A stretch of 64,000 bases of DNA from Rothia koreensis (GTDB lineage: Bacteria > Actinomycetota > Actinomycetes > Actinomycetales > Micrococcaceae). Of the stretch, positions 9,191 to 16,364 are shown piece after piece. How positions within the stretch are numbered: position 1 is the first letter of the stretch; every line of letters starts with the position of its first letter. The notes under the pieces were generated by a model that searched no databases, was not told the origin of the DNA, and saw nothing but the letters and a program-made list of their open reading frames with translations. A program made the translations under genes and the position numbers. The stretch spans positions 22,067-86,066 of the forward strand of contig NZ_NOIQ01000007.1 in the NCBI RefSeq assembly GCF_004136575.1. The letters are read 5' to 3'.

Positions 9191-10009
9191 CTAGTTCCCG
9201 CCCAGCCCGAGCGCGGCGACGAGTCCGGCGATGACCTCGTCCGCCGCGTTCTCTTCGTAGCCCTGGGTGCACACGGCCAAGTAGCGGCAATCCTCGGAGC
9301 CTGGGTCCCCGATGAATGCGACGTCGTGCCGGTACCCCGGAACTTCGCCGGATTTCGACCCCCAGCGGATGCCAGAGGCGAGCGATCTCCCGATCGGGGG
9401 AATCGTCTGTGCCTCCAGAGCCTCGACGAAGAGCGAAACCACGTCGCGCGGCACGTCCCGTCCCGGCCCGAGATCGCCCGTGACCGTGGCCCGCATGAGT
9501 TTCGTCAGATCACCGGCGGTCGTCTCGTTCGTCAGCCCTTCGTCCTGGGCCGCGGGGTCCCCGATCAGTCGTTCGACGCGCGTCGACTCGAGGCGCAGGT
9601 CCGCGAAGACCTGGGCCACGGCGTCGATCCCCACCGCACCCAAGAGAATGTTGGTTGCTTCGTTGGACGAACGAGAGATCATGAGGCGGCAGAGGTCCGC
9701 GACCGAGAGGTCGGTACCGTCCGCCGGGAATTCGGGGTCGAGATGGTCTCCGGTGAGGCAGAACCGTTCGCCACTGGCCCCCTCGAAGCTCCTCGTGGCC
9801 CCGTACACGGACCGGAGGGAGAGATCCCCGGCGGCCACGGCCCGGCCCACGGCAAGGGCGATCCCCAATTTGATGGTCGATGCCGCGTAGTAGACGGTTT
9901 CGGGCTGGTGGCTCGCGAGCCGCCGTCCGACCTGGTCGCACCAGGAGAAGCTCACTGAGGGGAGGAGCGCGCTGTGATCTGCCATGATTCCGAACCTAGC
10001 AGAGCCCAT
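9191..10009 (-). CDS. Class A beta-lactamase-like serine hydrolase
   Basis: A 272-residue penicillin-binding/beta-lactamase fold protein. It has the SxxK motif in AASTIKLGIAL, SxN in ISRSSNEATN, and a KTG-equivalent KSGEVPGYRHDVAFIG near the C-terminus. No signal peptide is visible from either possible start (10009, or the ATG at 9985), so it may be cytoplasmic or exported unusually. True resistance enzymes are normally secreted, so penicillin hydrolysis should not be assumed; a peptidase or esterase role is possible. It lies 24 bases downstream of the acyltransferase on the same strand and is probably co-transcribed. It converges with the NRPS gene, separated by 99 bases with no clear terminator. 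Confidence 0.8.
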   Translation of the reverse strand: MGSARFGIMADHSALLPSVSFSWCDQVGRRLASHQPETVYYAASTIKLGIALAVGRAVAAGDLSLRSVYGATRSFEGASGERFCLTGDHLDPEFPADGTDLSVADLCRLMISRSSNEATNILLGAVGIDAVAQVFADLRLESTRVERLIGDPAAQDEGLTNETTAGDLTKLMRATVTGDLGPGRDVPRDVVSLFVEALEAQTIPPIGRSLASGIRWGSKSGEVPGYRHDVAFIGDPGSEDCRYLAVCTQGYEENAADEVIAGLVAALGLGGN

Positions 10010-10033
10010 GGCACGCCGGACCGCCGGTACGGG

Positions 10034-11968
10034 TCAGTCCTGCGCCGACCCGGAAGAGGCCGTGCGGTCGGCAAGCTTTTTCTTCGCCTCCCCAACGGCG
10101 TCGGCGACCGTCTGGGCATAGAGGTCCTGCCCCGGGGGTTCTGGATGGACGCCGTCGGAGACCATCAGGTCGGGCCTGCCGTCCGAGGCCTTGGCCCAGT
10201 CCGCGACGACGATCTTGTCGCTCTTCTTCCCCGCGGACCGGACCGTCTCGTTGGAGGTCTTGACCCAATCGAGCTTTGGCGGGGCCTGGCCCGTGACCAG
10301 CACGATTTCCCGGGTCTGATCCGATTCGGCCAGGTCGGTGAGGGTATCGACGTCCTCCTGGGTCATCCCGGAGTTGGTCGACAGGGAAACGACCACGATC
10401 CGGCCCAGCTCGTGCTTGTCGCGTTGTTTCCTGGCGATGTCCAGACCGTCGGAGACCTCCCGGCTGACCTTGGCATCGACTGAGATCCCGGGCATTTTTG
10501 ACCGCAGGTCGTCGGCCGCGGACACGGTCACGGAATCGCCGATCATCGTCACGTCCTTGCCGTCCGGCGTCGGCTCGTAGGGACTGGGGCCGGACGGGCT
10601 CGGGGTAGCGGACGGCGACGTCTCCGGCTGGTCCAGGACGTCCTTGCCCTTCGAGATGACCGACTGCGCCTGGGTCCTCTCGGGTGCCTGCAAGCACGCG
10701 GCCACCGTGCCGGAGACGGTGACCACGGCCACGAGCATGGCCCCGACCGCGGCCCACCGCACGTTCCCGGGTCGCTTGAGGGCCCGGAACAGGGCGGCCG
10801 TGGCACCGAGGAAACCTTTGCGTCGGACCGGTTGCTCGAGCCACTTGTACGACGCCGCCGCGACGACCACGGTGGCCGCAAGGACACCGATGTTCTTGGG
10901 CGTCTCCCATATCGTGGGCGCGCCGTAGTGCATGAGGGTCAGCATCGGCCAGTGCCAGAGGTACAGCCCGTAGGAGCGCTTGCCGACCCACTCGAAGGGA
11001 GCCAGCGAGAGGAACCGTCTCAGGCCGGCGGCACCCGTGCCGCGGACGTCGGGAAGGAGACACTGGATCACGCCCAGGCCCAGAAGCGACGCGGCGACCA
11101 AACCCCATGGGGCCAGCAACTCAGGGTCCTCTTCCGTCAGGAACCGTGCCAGAACGGGCAGGAGCACCAGGCTGCCCCAACCCACCAGGATGCGAACCAC
11201 GTTGAGGCCCGGCGAATAGGCCTTCTCCACCGCGGGGACCCGGGTGTCCTGCCGTGGCGGGTACATGCTCCACGGCACCATGAGCGCCAGGACGGCGCCG
11301 AACATGAGCCCGAAGGCGTGCGAGTCGAGACCGTAGTAGCTGCGGATCATGTCGCCCTTGGCGGCGGTCCACGCCGCCATCGCCACCACGGATCCGGTCG
11401 CGAGGACGGCAGGCACCAGGGTCCGCTTCCGCCAGGACCTGACCAGGATGCACGTCGTCACCAGCACGATCGGCCACGCCAGATAGAACTGTTCCTCGAC
11501 CGCGAGCGACCAGAAATTCGTGAACAGCTCGGGAGAGGTCCGTGTGAAGTAGTCATTGTCGGCGACCACGTTCGCCCAGTTGGAGGTGTACGTCAGGGAG
11601 GTCATCACCTGGCGTGGCATCTCCACCAGAACGTCCCCGCCGAGGAACAGGGCCACGGAGGTGCACACGAGCACGCACAGCACCATCGCGGGCACCAGGC
11701 GGCGCAACCGGCGCATCCAGAACTGCGGCAGGTGCATCATGCCCGTGTACGCGGCCTCGCGGAGCAGCAGGGCCGTGATGAGGTATCCGGAAATCACGAA
11801 GAACAGATCGACGCCGACGAGCCCTCCCGGCAACGCCATCGGCCACACGTGGTACACGATCACCAGGACGACGGCGATCGCACGGAGCCCGTCGAGTCCG
11901 CGCAGGACGAAGCGTTCCTGCCCCGCCCGGGGCGGAACGGACGAGTCGAAGAGTATCGGGGGTGTCAT
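10034..11968 (-). CDS. Acyltransferase 3 family membrane protein with SGNH domain (OafA type)
   Basis: A 644-residue protein with two parts. Residues about 20-420 are the acyltransferase-3 domain with about ten membrane segments and the family motifs FVLRGLDGLRAIAVVLVIVYH, VDLFFVISGYLIT and FWSLAVEEQFYLAWP. Residues about 470-644 form a periplasmic SGNH hydrolase-like domain with GDSV (nucleophile Ser) and a C-terminal DGVHP with the catalytic Asp and His. Such proteins O-acetylate peptidoglycan, teichoic or other surface glycans; the target here is unknown. It is divergent from dapB and leads a two-gene operon with the beta-lactamase-like gene. A TAGGAA -10 hexamer (11981-11986, minus strand) lies 12 bases before the ATG. 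Confidence 0.9.
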   Translation of the reverse strand: MTPPILFDSSVPPRAGQERFVLRGLDGLRAIAVVLVIVYHVWPMALPGGLVGVDLFFVISGYLITALLLREAAYTGMMHLPQFWMRRLRRLVPAMVLCVLVCTSVALFLGGDVLVEMPRQVMTSLTYTSNWANVVADNDYFTRTSPELFTNFWSLAVEEQFYLAWPIVLVTTCILVRSWRKRTLVPAVLATGSVVAMAAWTAAKGDMIRSYYGLDSHAFGLMFGAVLALMVPWSMYPPRQDTRVPAVEKAYSPGLNVVRILVGWGSLVLLPVLARFLTEEDPELLAPWGLVAASLLGLGVIQCLLPDVRGTGAAGLRRFLSLAPFEWVGKRSYGLYLWHWPMLTLMHYGAPTIWETPKNIGVLAATVVVAAASYKWLEQPVRRKGFLGATAALFRALKRPGNVRWAAVGAMLVAVVTVSGTVAACLQAPERTQAQSVISKGKDVLDQPETSPSATPSPSGPSPYEPTPDGKDVTMIGDSVTVSAADDLRSKMPGISVDAKVSREVSDGLDIARKQRDKHELGRIVVVSLSTNSGMTQEDVDTLTDLAESDQTREIVLVTGQAPPKLDWVKTSNETVRSAGKKSDKIVVADWAKASDGRPDLMVSDGVHPEPPGQDLYAQTVADAVGEAKKKLADRTASSGSAQD

Positions 11969-11998
11969 GGGGCGACGCGGTTCCTAGCAACGAGAATC

Positions 11999-12040
11999 GG
12001 GGTCGATGTCGGTAATGGTCCGGGGTCGAAGTCCGTAATG
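11999..12040. repeat. 19-bp direct repeat pair in the acyltransferase/dapB intergenic region
   Basis: Two copies of GGGGTCGAWGTCSGTAATG lie at 11999-12017 and 12022-12040 with two mismatches and a 23-base period. The right copy runs into GTAATGATTAC, an 11-base palindrome with an odd centre that resembles Fur/Zur half-sites. The pair sits just upstream of the acyltransferase -10 hexamer, where it would cover the -35 region. A regulator operator is a reasonable inference, but the regulator is not identified. Confidence 0.5.
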
Positions 12041-12151
12041 ATTACCAGAACATGGTAGTAGTCCGAGCCCCGTTGAGAGGCCACTGTGGACAAAGCTTCG
12101 GAGGAGTTCGGCACAGAGACGGAACGAATCGGTGGTTTGTCGATGCGGCGA

Positions 12152-12157
12152 TAGGGT
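12152..12157 (+). promoter_or_regulatory. dapB -10 hexamer (TAGGGT), likely leaderless
   Basis: TAGGGT lies seven bases before the dapB ATG, the spacing that makes transcription start at or next to the start codon. The spacer GGAGGAC also resembles a ribosome-binding site, so a longer leader from another promoter is possible. Confidence 0.5.
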
Positions 12158-12164
12158 GGAGGAC

Positions 12165-12920
12165 ATGACTGATGTGATCAAGGTTGCTGTACTCGGCGCG
12201 TCCGGAAGGATGGGCTCGGAAGCCGTCAAGGCCGTGGAATCGGCGGAGGACATGGAACTGGTCGCGGCACTCGGCTCGGGTGACTCGCTCGACCGGACGG
12301 ACGGGGCCGGAGCCGACGTCGTCGTCGACCTGACCGTTCCGGCGGCCAGCGAGGAGAACGTCCGCTACGCCGTCGAGCACGGAATGCATGCCGTGGTTGG
12401 GACCACGGGGTGGGACGAGGCCAAGCTCGATCGGTTGCGTGGGCTGCTCGAGGAGCACCCTGGCACAGGTGTCCTGATTGCCCCCAACTTTGCCATCGGA
12501 GCCGTTCTCACGGGCAAATTCGCCGCCACGGCGAGCAAGTACTTCGAATCGGTCGAGGTCGTCGAGCTGCACCATCCCAACAAGCTCGATGCGCCTTCGG
12601 GCACCGCCGCCCACACTGCTCGGGAGATCGCGGAGGCGCGTCGGAGCGTCGGTCGCGGACCGAGCCCGGACGCGACCGAATCCGACCCGCAGGGTGCGCG
12701 CGGGGCCGTGGTCGACGACGTCCACGTCCACGCGGTTCGCTTGAGGGGCCTGGTGGCCCACGAGGAGATTCTCCTCGGCGACGAAGGCCAGCAGCTGTCG
12801 ATCCGCCACGATTCCTTCGACCGCGTTTCCTTCATGCCCGGCGTCCTGCTGGGCATCAGGACCGTGGGGCAGCGCCCCGGCCTGACCCACGGCTTGGACG
12901 GCTACTTGGACCTGGACTGA
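12165..12920 (+). CDS. dapB: 4-hydroxy-tetrahydrodipicolinate reductase
   Basis: A 251-residue NAD(P)H-dependent reductase of the diaminopimelate/lysine pathway. It acts on the product of DapA, encoded 642 bases downstream. Seen in the sequence: nucleotide-binding AVLGASGRMGSEAV at the N-terminus, VVGTTGWDE, APNFAIGAVL, and the family signature ELHHPNKLDAPSGTA with the catalytic His and Lys. The C-terminus RHDSFDRVSFMPGVLLGIRT is also typical. The ATG at 12165 is chosen over an upstream in-frame start because of the conserved N-terminus and the adjacent promoter hexamer. dapF (27.5 kb) belongs to the same pathway but is separate. Confidence 0.95.
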   Translation: MTDVIKVAVLGASGRMGSEAVKAVESAEDMELVAALGSGDSLDRTDGAGADVVVDLTVPAASEENVRYAVEHGMHAVVGTTGWDEAKLDRLRGLLEEHPGTGVLIAPNFAIGAVLTGKFAATASKYFESVEVVELHHPNKLDAPSGTAAHTAREIAEARRSVGRGPSPDATESDPQGARGAVVDDVHVHAVRLRGLVAHEEILLGDEGQQLSIRHDSFDRVSFMPGVLLGIRTVGQRPGLTHGLDGYLDLD

Positions 12921-12923
12921 CGC

Positions 12924-13541
12924 GTGCGAGGACTGAAAATCTTCACCGGGGCGGCCGTCGTCCTGGTCGCCATCACCGTCTGGCTGCTTCCGGTTCCGGC
13001 CGGAACACGGCTGTTCATCATGGTCATTCTCGCCTTCAGTGCGGCCTTCGTCTTCATCGATTCGACGAACAAGGGGAAGACCTTCGCCGCCGTGACCGTG
13101 GCGCTCCTGGCCCTCTACCTGGTGGTCACTCTCCAGAGAGGGGTGCTCCTGGTCGGGTCCGGAAATCTCGCCGGAATCCTCCTGGGGGCGGGCCTCATCG
13201 TCCTCCCGCTCATCGGGGCCTGGGCGCTGATCAAGGAGGTCCTCTTCGGTATTCGCGTTCAGCAGTTGGCCCGGATCCTGGGGCGTGAGGGCGGGTTGCC
13301 CGAAGACAACCTGCCGCGGACGGCGTCGGGCGGTATCGATCGCGACGCGGCCGACGCCGATTTCGCGCGCTACCAGCACGAGGTCGAGGCCGAGCCGGAG
13401 GACTGGCGGACCTGGTTCCGACTTTCCTGCGCCTATGATGCCGCGGGAGACCGGAAGAGGGCCAGACGGTCGATGCGCGATGCGGTCGCCCTGTATCGGG
13501 GACGCCCGGCCAAGGCCTTGTCACAGGGCGAGGAAGCCTGA
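12924..13541 (+). CDS. Membrane protein with C-terminal TPR-like helices, unknown function
   Basis: A 205-residue protein lying between dapB and dapA; its GTG start is three bases after the dapB stop, so the two are likely co-transcribed. Residues 1-120 contain about four hydrophobic segments. Residues about 140-200 form a soluble helical region (DADFARYQHEVEAEPEDWRTWF, then RLSCAYDAAGDRKRARRSM) that looks like one or two tetratricopeptide repeats. A protein of this kind is, to my recollection, often found at this place in Micrococcales. No enzymatic motif is visible. A protein-interaction role at the membrane is an inference. Confidence 0.75.
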   Translation: MRGLKIFTGAAVVLVAITVWLLPVPAGTRLFIMVILAFSAAFVFIDSTNKGKTFAAVTVALLALYLVVTLQRGVLLVGSGNLAGILLGAGLIVLPLIGAWALIKEVLFGIRVQQLARILGREGGLPEDNLPRTASGGIDRDAADADFARYQHEVEAEPEDWRTWFRLSCAYDAAGDRKRARRSMRDAVALYRGRPAKALSQGEEA

Positions 13542-13549
13542 AAGTGCTG

Positions 13550-13555
13550 TAGCCT
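13550..13555 (+). promoter_or_regulatory. dapA -10 hexamer (TAGCCT), leaderless
   Basis: TAGCCT is followed by seven bases and the dapA ATG, with no ribosome-binding site between. This predicts a leaderless dapA mRNA made independently of the dapB transcript. Confidence 0.6.
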
Positions 13556-13562
13556 GGGAACC

Positions 13563-14492
13563 ATGCCTGAGTCTTCGATCGCGAACACCGCCACAGTCGA
13601 GCCCCTTTTCGGTCGCCTGCTGACCGCCATGGTCACGCCCTTCGCGGCCGACGGATCCGTGGACGAGGAGGCCACCGCAGCGCTCGCCCGCGAACTCGTC
13701 GAGCGCGGCAACGACGGCCTGGTCGTCTGCGGCACCACCGGTGAATACTCCACGATGACCGACGAGGAGAACGCCCGCGTCTTCCGCATCGTCAAGGATG
13801 CGGTGGGAGACAGGGCGTCCATCATCGCGGGCGTCGGGTCCAACGACACCAGCCACACGATTCACGTGGCCGGGCTCGCGGAAGAAGTCGGCGTCGACGG
13901 CCTGCTGGTCGTGACCCCGTATTACAACAAGCCGACCCAGGCGGGCCTGCTGGCGCACTTCCGGGCCGTCGCCGACGCCGTCACGACCCCGATCATGCTC
14001 TACGACATTCCGGGCCGCGCGGGAATCCAGATCGAGGCCGAAACCCTGATTGCGCTCGCCGAGCACCCGAATATCGTTGCGGTGAAGGACGCCAAGGCGG
14101 ACTTCGCGAGCGCTACCGAGGTTCTGTCCCGCACGGACCTCCAGTTCTATTCCGGCGACGACGGCCTGACCCTCCCGTGGATGTCCGTGGGTGCCACGGG
14201 ACTGATCGGTGTGACCACCCATGTGGTCCCCGAACAGTTCCGGGACCTCATCGACGCGGTGGTCCGCGGCGATCTCGCAACCGCCCAGCGCCTCCACCAG
14301 GAGACGCATCCGGTGGTCACGGCGACCATGACCCGGGTTCCCGGCGCTGTGGCCGCAAAAACAATTCTTCAATGGCAGGGACGGCTCGCAACCTCCACGG
14401 TGCGCCTGCCGCATGTCGAACCCACCGAGGCCGAGACCGCACGAATCCGGTCCGACCTCGAGGGTTCGATTGCCGCCTCAAGCATCAGATAA
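13563..14492 (+). CDS. dapA: 4-hydroxy-tetrahydrodipicolinate synthase
   Basis: A 309-residue TIM-barrel lyase that condenses pyruvate with aspartate semialdehyde, the first step committed to diaminopimelate and lysine. Motifs: LLTAMVTPFAADGSVD; GTTGEYSTMTDEE; VTPYYNKPTQAG; the catalytic Tyr in MLYDIPGRAG; and the Schiff-base Lys in NIVAVKDAK. Length is normal for the family. It has its own leaderless promoter and is followed five bases after the stop by a strong hairpin. Confidence 0.96.
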   Translation: MPESSIANTATVEPLFGRLLTAMVTPFAADGSVDEEATAALARELVERGNDGLVVCGTTGEYSTMTDEENARVFRIVKDAVGDRASIIAGVGSNDTSHTIHVAGLAEEVGVDGLLVVTPYYNKPTQAGLLAHFRAVADAVTTPIMLYDIPGRAGIQIEAETLIALAEHPNIVAVKDAKADFASATEVLSRTDLQFYSGDDGLTLPWMSVGATGLIGVTTHVVPEQFRDLIDAVVRGDLATAQRLHQETHPVVTATMTRVPGAVAAKTILQWQGRLATSTVRLPHVEPTEAETARIRSDLEGSIAASSIR

Positions 14493-14497
14493 CATCC

Positions 14498-14522
14498 GGG
14501 CCCCGCTGCTGAGGCGGGGCCC
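14498..14522 (+). terminator. Hairpin after dapA
   Basis: A perfect 9-bp stem, GGGCCCCGC with GCGGGGCCC, encloses a 7-base loop. It starts five bases after the dapA stop and ends 21 bases before the rnj start. No T-run follows, so it may be a weak terminator or an RNA-stability element between the two genes. Confidence 0.6.
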
Positions 14523-14543
14523 TCACCTTCAGAAAGGGGTCCC

Positions 14544-16250
14544 GTGACCCAGATACCCACCGATTTGCCGAAGCCTCCGAAGCTCAAGAAGGACACGCTG
14601 CGTGTCCTGACTTTGGGTGGACTCGGAGAGGTCGGCCGCAACATGACGGTCTACGAACTCAACGGAAAGCTGTTGGTCGTGGACTGCGGGGTTCTCTTCC
14701 CCGAAGAGACCCAGCCCGGCGTCGACCTGATTCTGCCCGATCTGAACCACATCCTGGACCGCCTCGATGACATCGTCGCCATTGTGCTGACGCACGGTCA
14801 CGAGGACCACATCGGCGCGGTTCCGTACCTGCTCAAGCGTCGCCCCGACATTCCCCTGATCGGTTCGCAGCTGACCCTGGCGCTGGTCGAAGCCAAGTTG
14901 CAGGAGCACCGCATCCGGTCCACCAGCATCGCCGTCGAGGCGGGCGACGTCGAGGATCTGCGGCCCTTCGAATGCGAATTCGTGGCCGTGAACCACTCGA
15001 TCCCGGACGCGCTCGCGGTGTTCATCAGGACGAAGGCCGGAAAGGTCTTGCACACCGGCGACTTCAAGATGGACCAGCTGCCGCTGGACGGCCGGATCAC
15101 GGACCTCCGGCATTTCTCCCGGCTCGGCGAGGAAGGCGTGGATCTTTTCCTCCCGGACTCGACCAACGCCGAGGTGCCCGGCTTCACGCCCACGGAGAAG
15201 AACATCGGCCCCGTGCTTTCGGACGTCTTCCGCGATGCTCCGAAGCGAATCATCGTCGCTTCCTTCTCCTCGCACGTGCACAGGGTTCAGCAGGTCATCG
15301 ATGCGGCGGTCGAGCGCGGTCGCAAGGTTGCCCTGTGCGGTCGTTCGATGGTCCGCAATATGTCCATCGCCGAGAAGCTTGGCTACCTGCAGGTGCCGGA
15401 CAACGTGCTGATCGATCTGAAGCACGTGGACAATTACCGCGAGGACGAAGTGGTCCTCATGTGCACCGGCTCGCAGGGAGAGCCCATGGCGGCCCTTTCG
15501 CGAATGGCCAGCGGTGACCACAGGATCCAGATCGAGCAGGACGACACGATCGTGCTCGCCTCGTCCCTGATCCCCGGCAACGAGAACAGCGTGTACCGGG
15601 TCATCAACGGGCTGCTCAAGCTCGGCGCCAACGTGATCCACAAGGGCAATGCCAAGGTCCACGTGTCGGGTCACGCGGCCGCCGGCGAACTGCTGTACTG
15701 CTACAACATCCTCGAACCCAATTACGTGCTTCCGGTGCACGGTGAAGTTCGTCACCTCATCGCGAACGGAAAGCTGGCGATGGAGACCGGCGTGCCGGAA
15801 GAGAATGTCCTTCTGGGCGAGAGCGGTGTCGCCGTCGACATGAGAAACGGCGAGGCGCGCATCTCGGGCGCCGTCGATTGCGGGTACGTCTACGTCGACG
15901 GGAAGTCCGTGGGTGAGATCACGGATCAGGATCTCAAGGATCGTCGCACGCTGGGCGAAGAGGGTTTCGTCTCGATCGTGATCGTGGTCGACCGCAAGAC
16001 CAAGCGTGTCGTGGCCGGTCCGGACATCCACGCCCGCGGTGTTGCGGAAGAGGACTCGGTCTTCACACCGATGATTCCCAAGATCACCGAGGCCCTGGAA
16101 GAGGCCCTGAACGAGAAGTCGTCCAAGCGCCTGAGCAATCACCAGATGCAGCAGATCGTGCGCCGGACGATCGGCCAGTGGATCGGCCGCAAGCTGCGCC
16201 GGAAGCCGATGATCATCCCCGTGGTGGTCGAGCACAACCAGGAGGGCTGA
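14544..16250 (+). CDS. rnj: Ribonuclease J
   Basis: A 568-residue metallo-beta-lactamase/beta-CASP nuclease that processes and degrades RNA and matures rRNA. Zinc ligands are visible in LTHGHEDHIGA (HxHxDH), HTGDFKMD, and the C-terminal LPVHGE. Beta-CASP features include IIVASFSSHVHRVQQ and VLMCTGSQGEP. The start is GTG at 14544 with AGAAAGGGG upstream. Position between dapA and ftsK is conserved in actinobacteria. Confidence 0.95.
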   Translation: MTQIPTDLPKPPKLKKDTLRVLTLGGLGEVGRNMTVYELNGKLLVVDCGVLFPEETQPGVDLILPDLNHILDRLDDIVAIVLTHGHEDHIGAVPYLLKRRPDIPLIGSQLTLALVEAKLQEHRIRSTSIAVEAGDVEDLRPFECEFVAVNHSIPDALAVFIRTKAGKVLHTGDFKMDQLPLDGRITDLRHFSRLGEEGVDLFLPDSTNAEVPGFTPTEKNIGPVLSDVFRDAPKRIIVASFSSHVHRVQQVIDAAVERGRKVALCGRSMVRNMSIAEKLGYLQVPDNVLIDLKHVDNYREDEVVLMCTGSQGEPMAALSRMASGDHRIQIEQDDTIVLASSLIPGNENSVYRVINGLLKLGANVIHKGNAKVHVSGHAAAGELLYCYNILEPNYVLPVHGEVRHLIANGKLAMETGVPEENVLLGESGVAVDMRNGEARISGAVDCGYVYVDGKSVGEITDQDLKDRRTLGEEGFVSIVIVVDRKTKRVVAGPDIHARGVAEEDSVFTPMIPKITEALEEALNEKSSKRLSNHQMQQIVRRTIGQWIGRKLRRKPMIIPVVVEHNQEG

Positions 16251-16263
16251 GGCCAGGAAACTC

Positions 16264-16280
16264 GCGGGGAGGACCCCCGC
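16264..16280 (+). terminator. Hairpin after rnj
   Basis: GCGGGG and CCCCGC pair around a 5-base loop, 14 bases after the rnj stop. No T-run is present; a modest rho-independent stop or mRNA 3' end is likely, upstream of the ftsK promoter. Confidence 0.45.
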
Positions 16281-16351
16281 ACCGATGGGGCGGTGATCCA
16301 CAGATTCGGCCGGTTTCGACCCGGGCGAGTGTGGGTTCCGCCCTCATCGTC

Positions 16352-16357
16352 TACCCT
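16352..16357 (+). promoter_or_regulatory. ftsK -10 hexamer (TACCCT), leaderless
   Basis: TACCCT lies seven bases before the ftsK ATG at 16365 and there is no ribosome-binding site. This supports the start at 16365 over the in-frame GTG at 16293. Confidence 0.6.
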
Positions 16358-16364
16358 GGAACAT

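Noticed and set aside
9191..10009. Calling the hydrolase an antibiotic-resistance beta-lactamase
   Set aside because: No signal peptide and an altered KTG (KSG); motifs alone do not show penicillin hydrolysis.
14529..16301. Long open frame antisense to rnj (590 codons)
   Set aside because: It has no recognisable domain, is rich in His, Asp and Val in a shadow pattern, and lies wholly opposite a well-supported gene. High GC removes stop codons in such frames.
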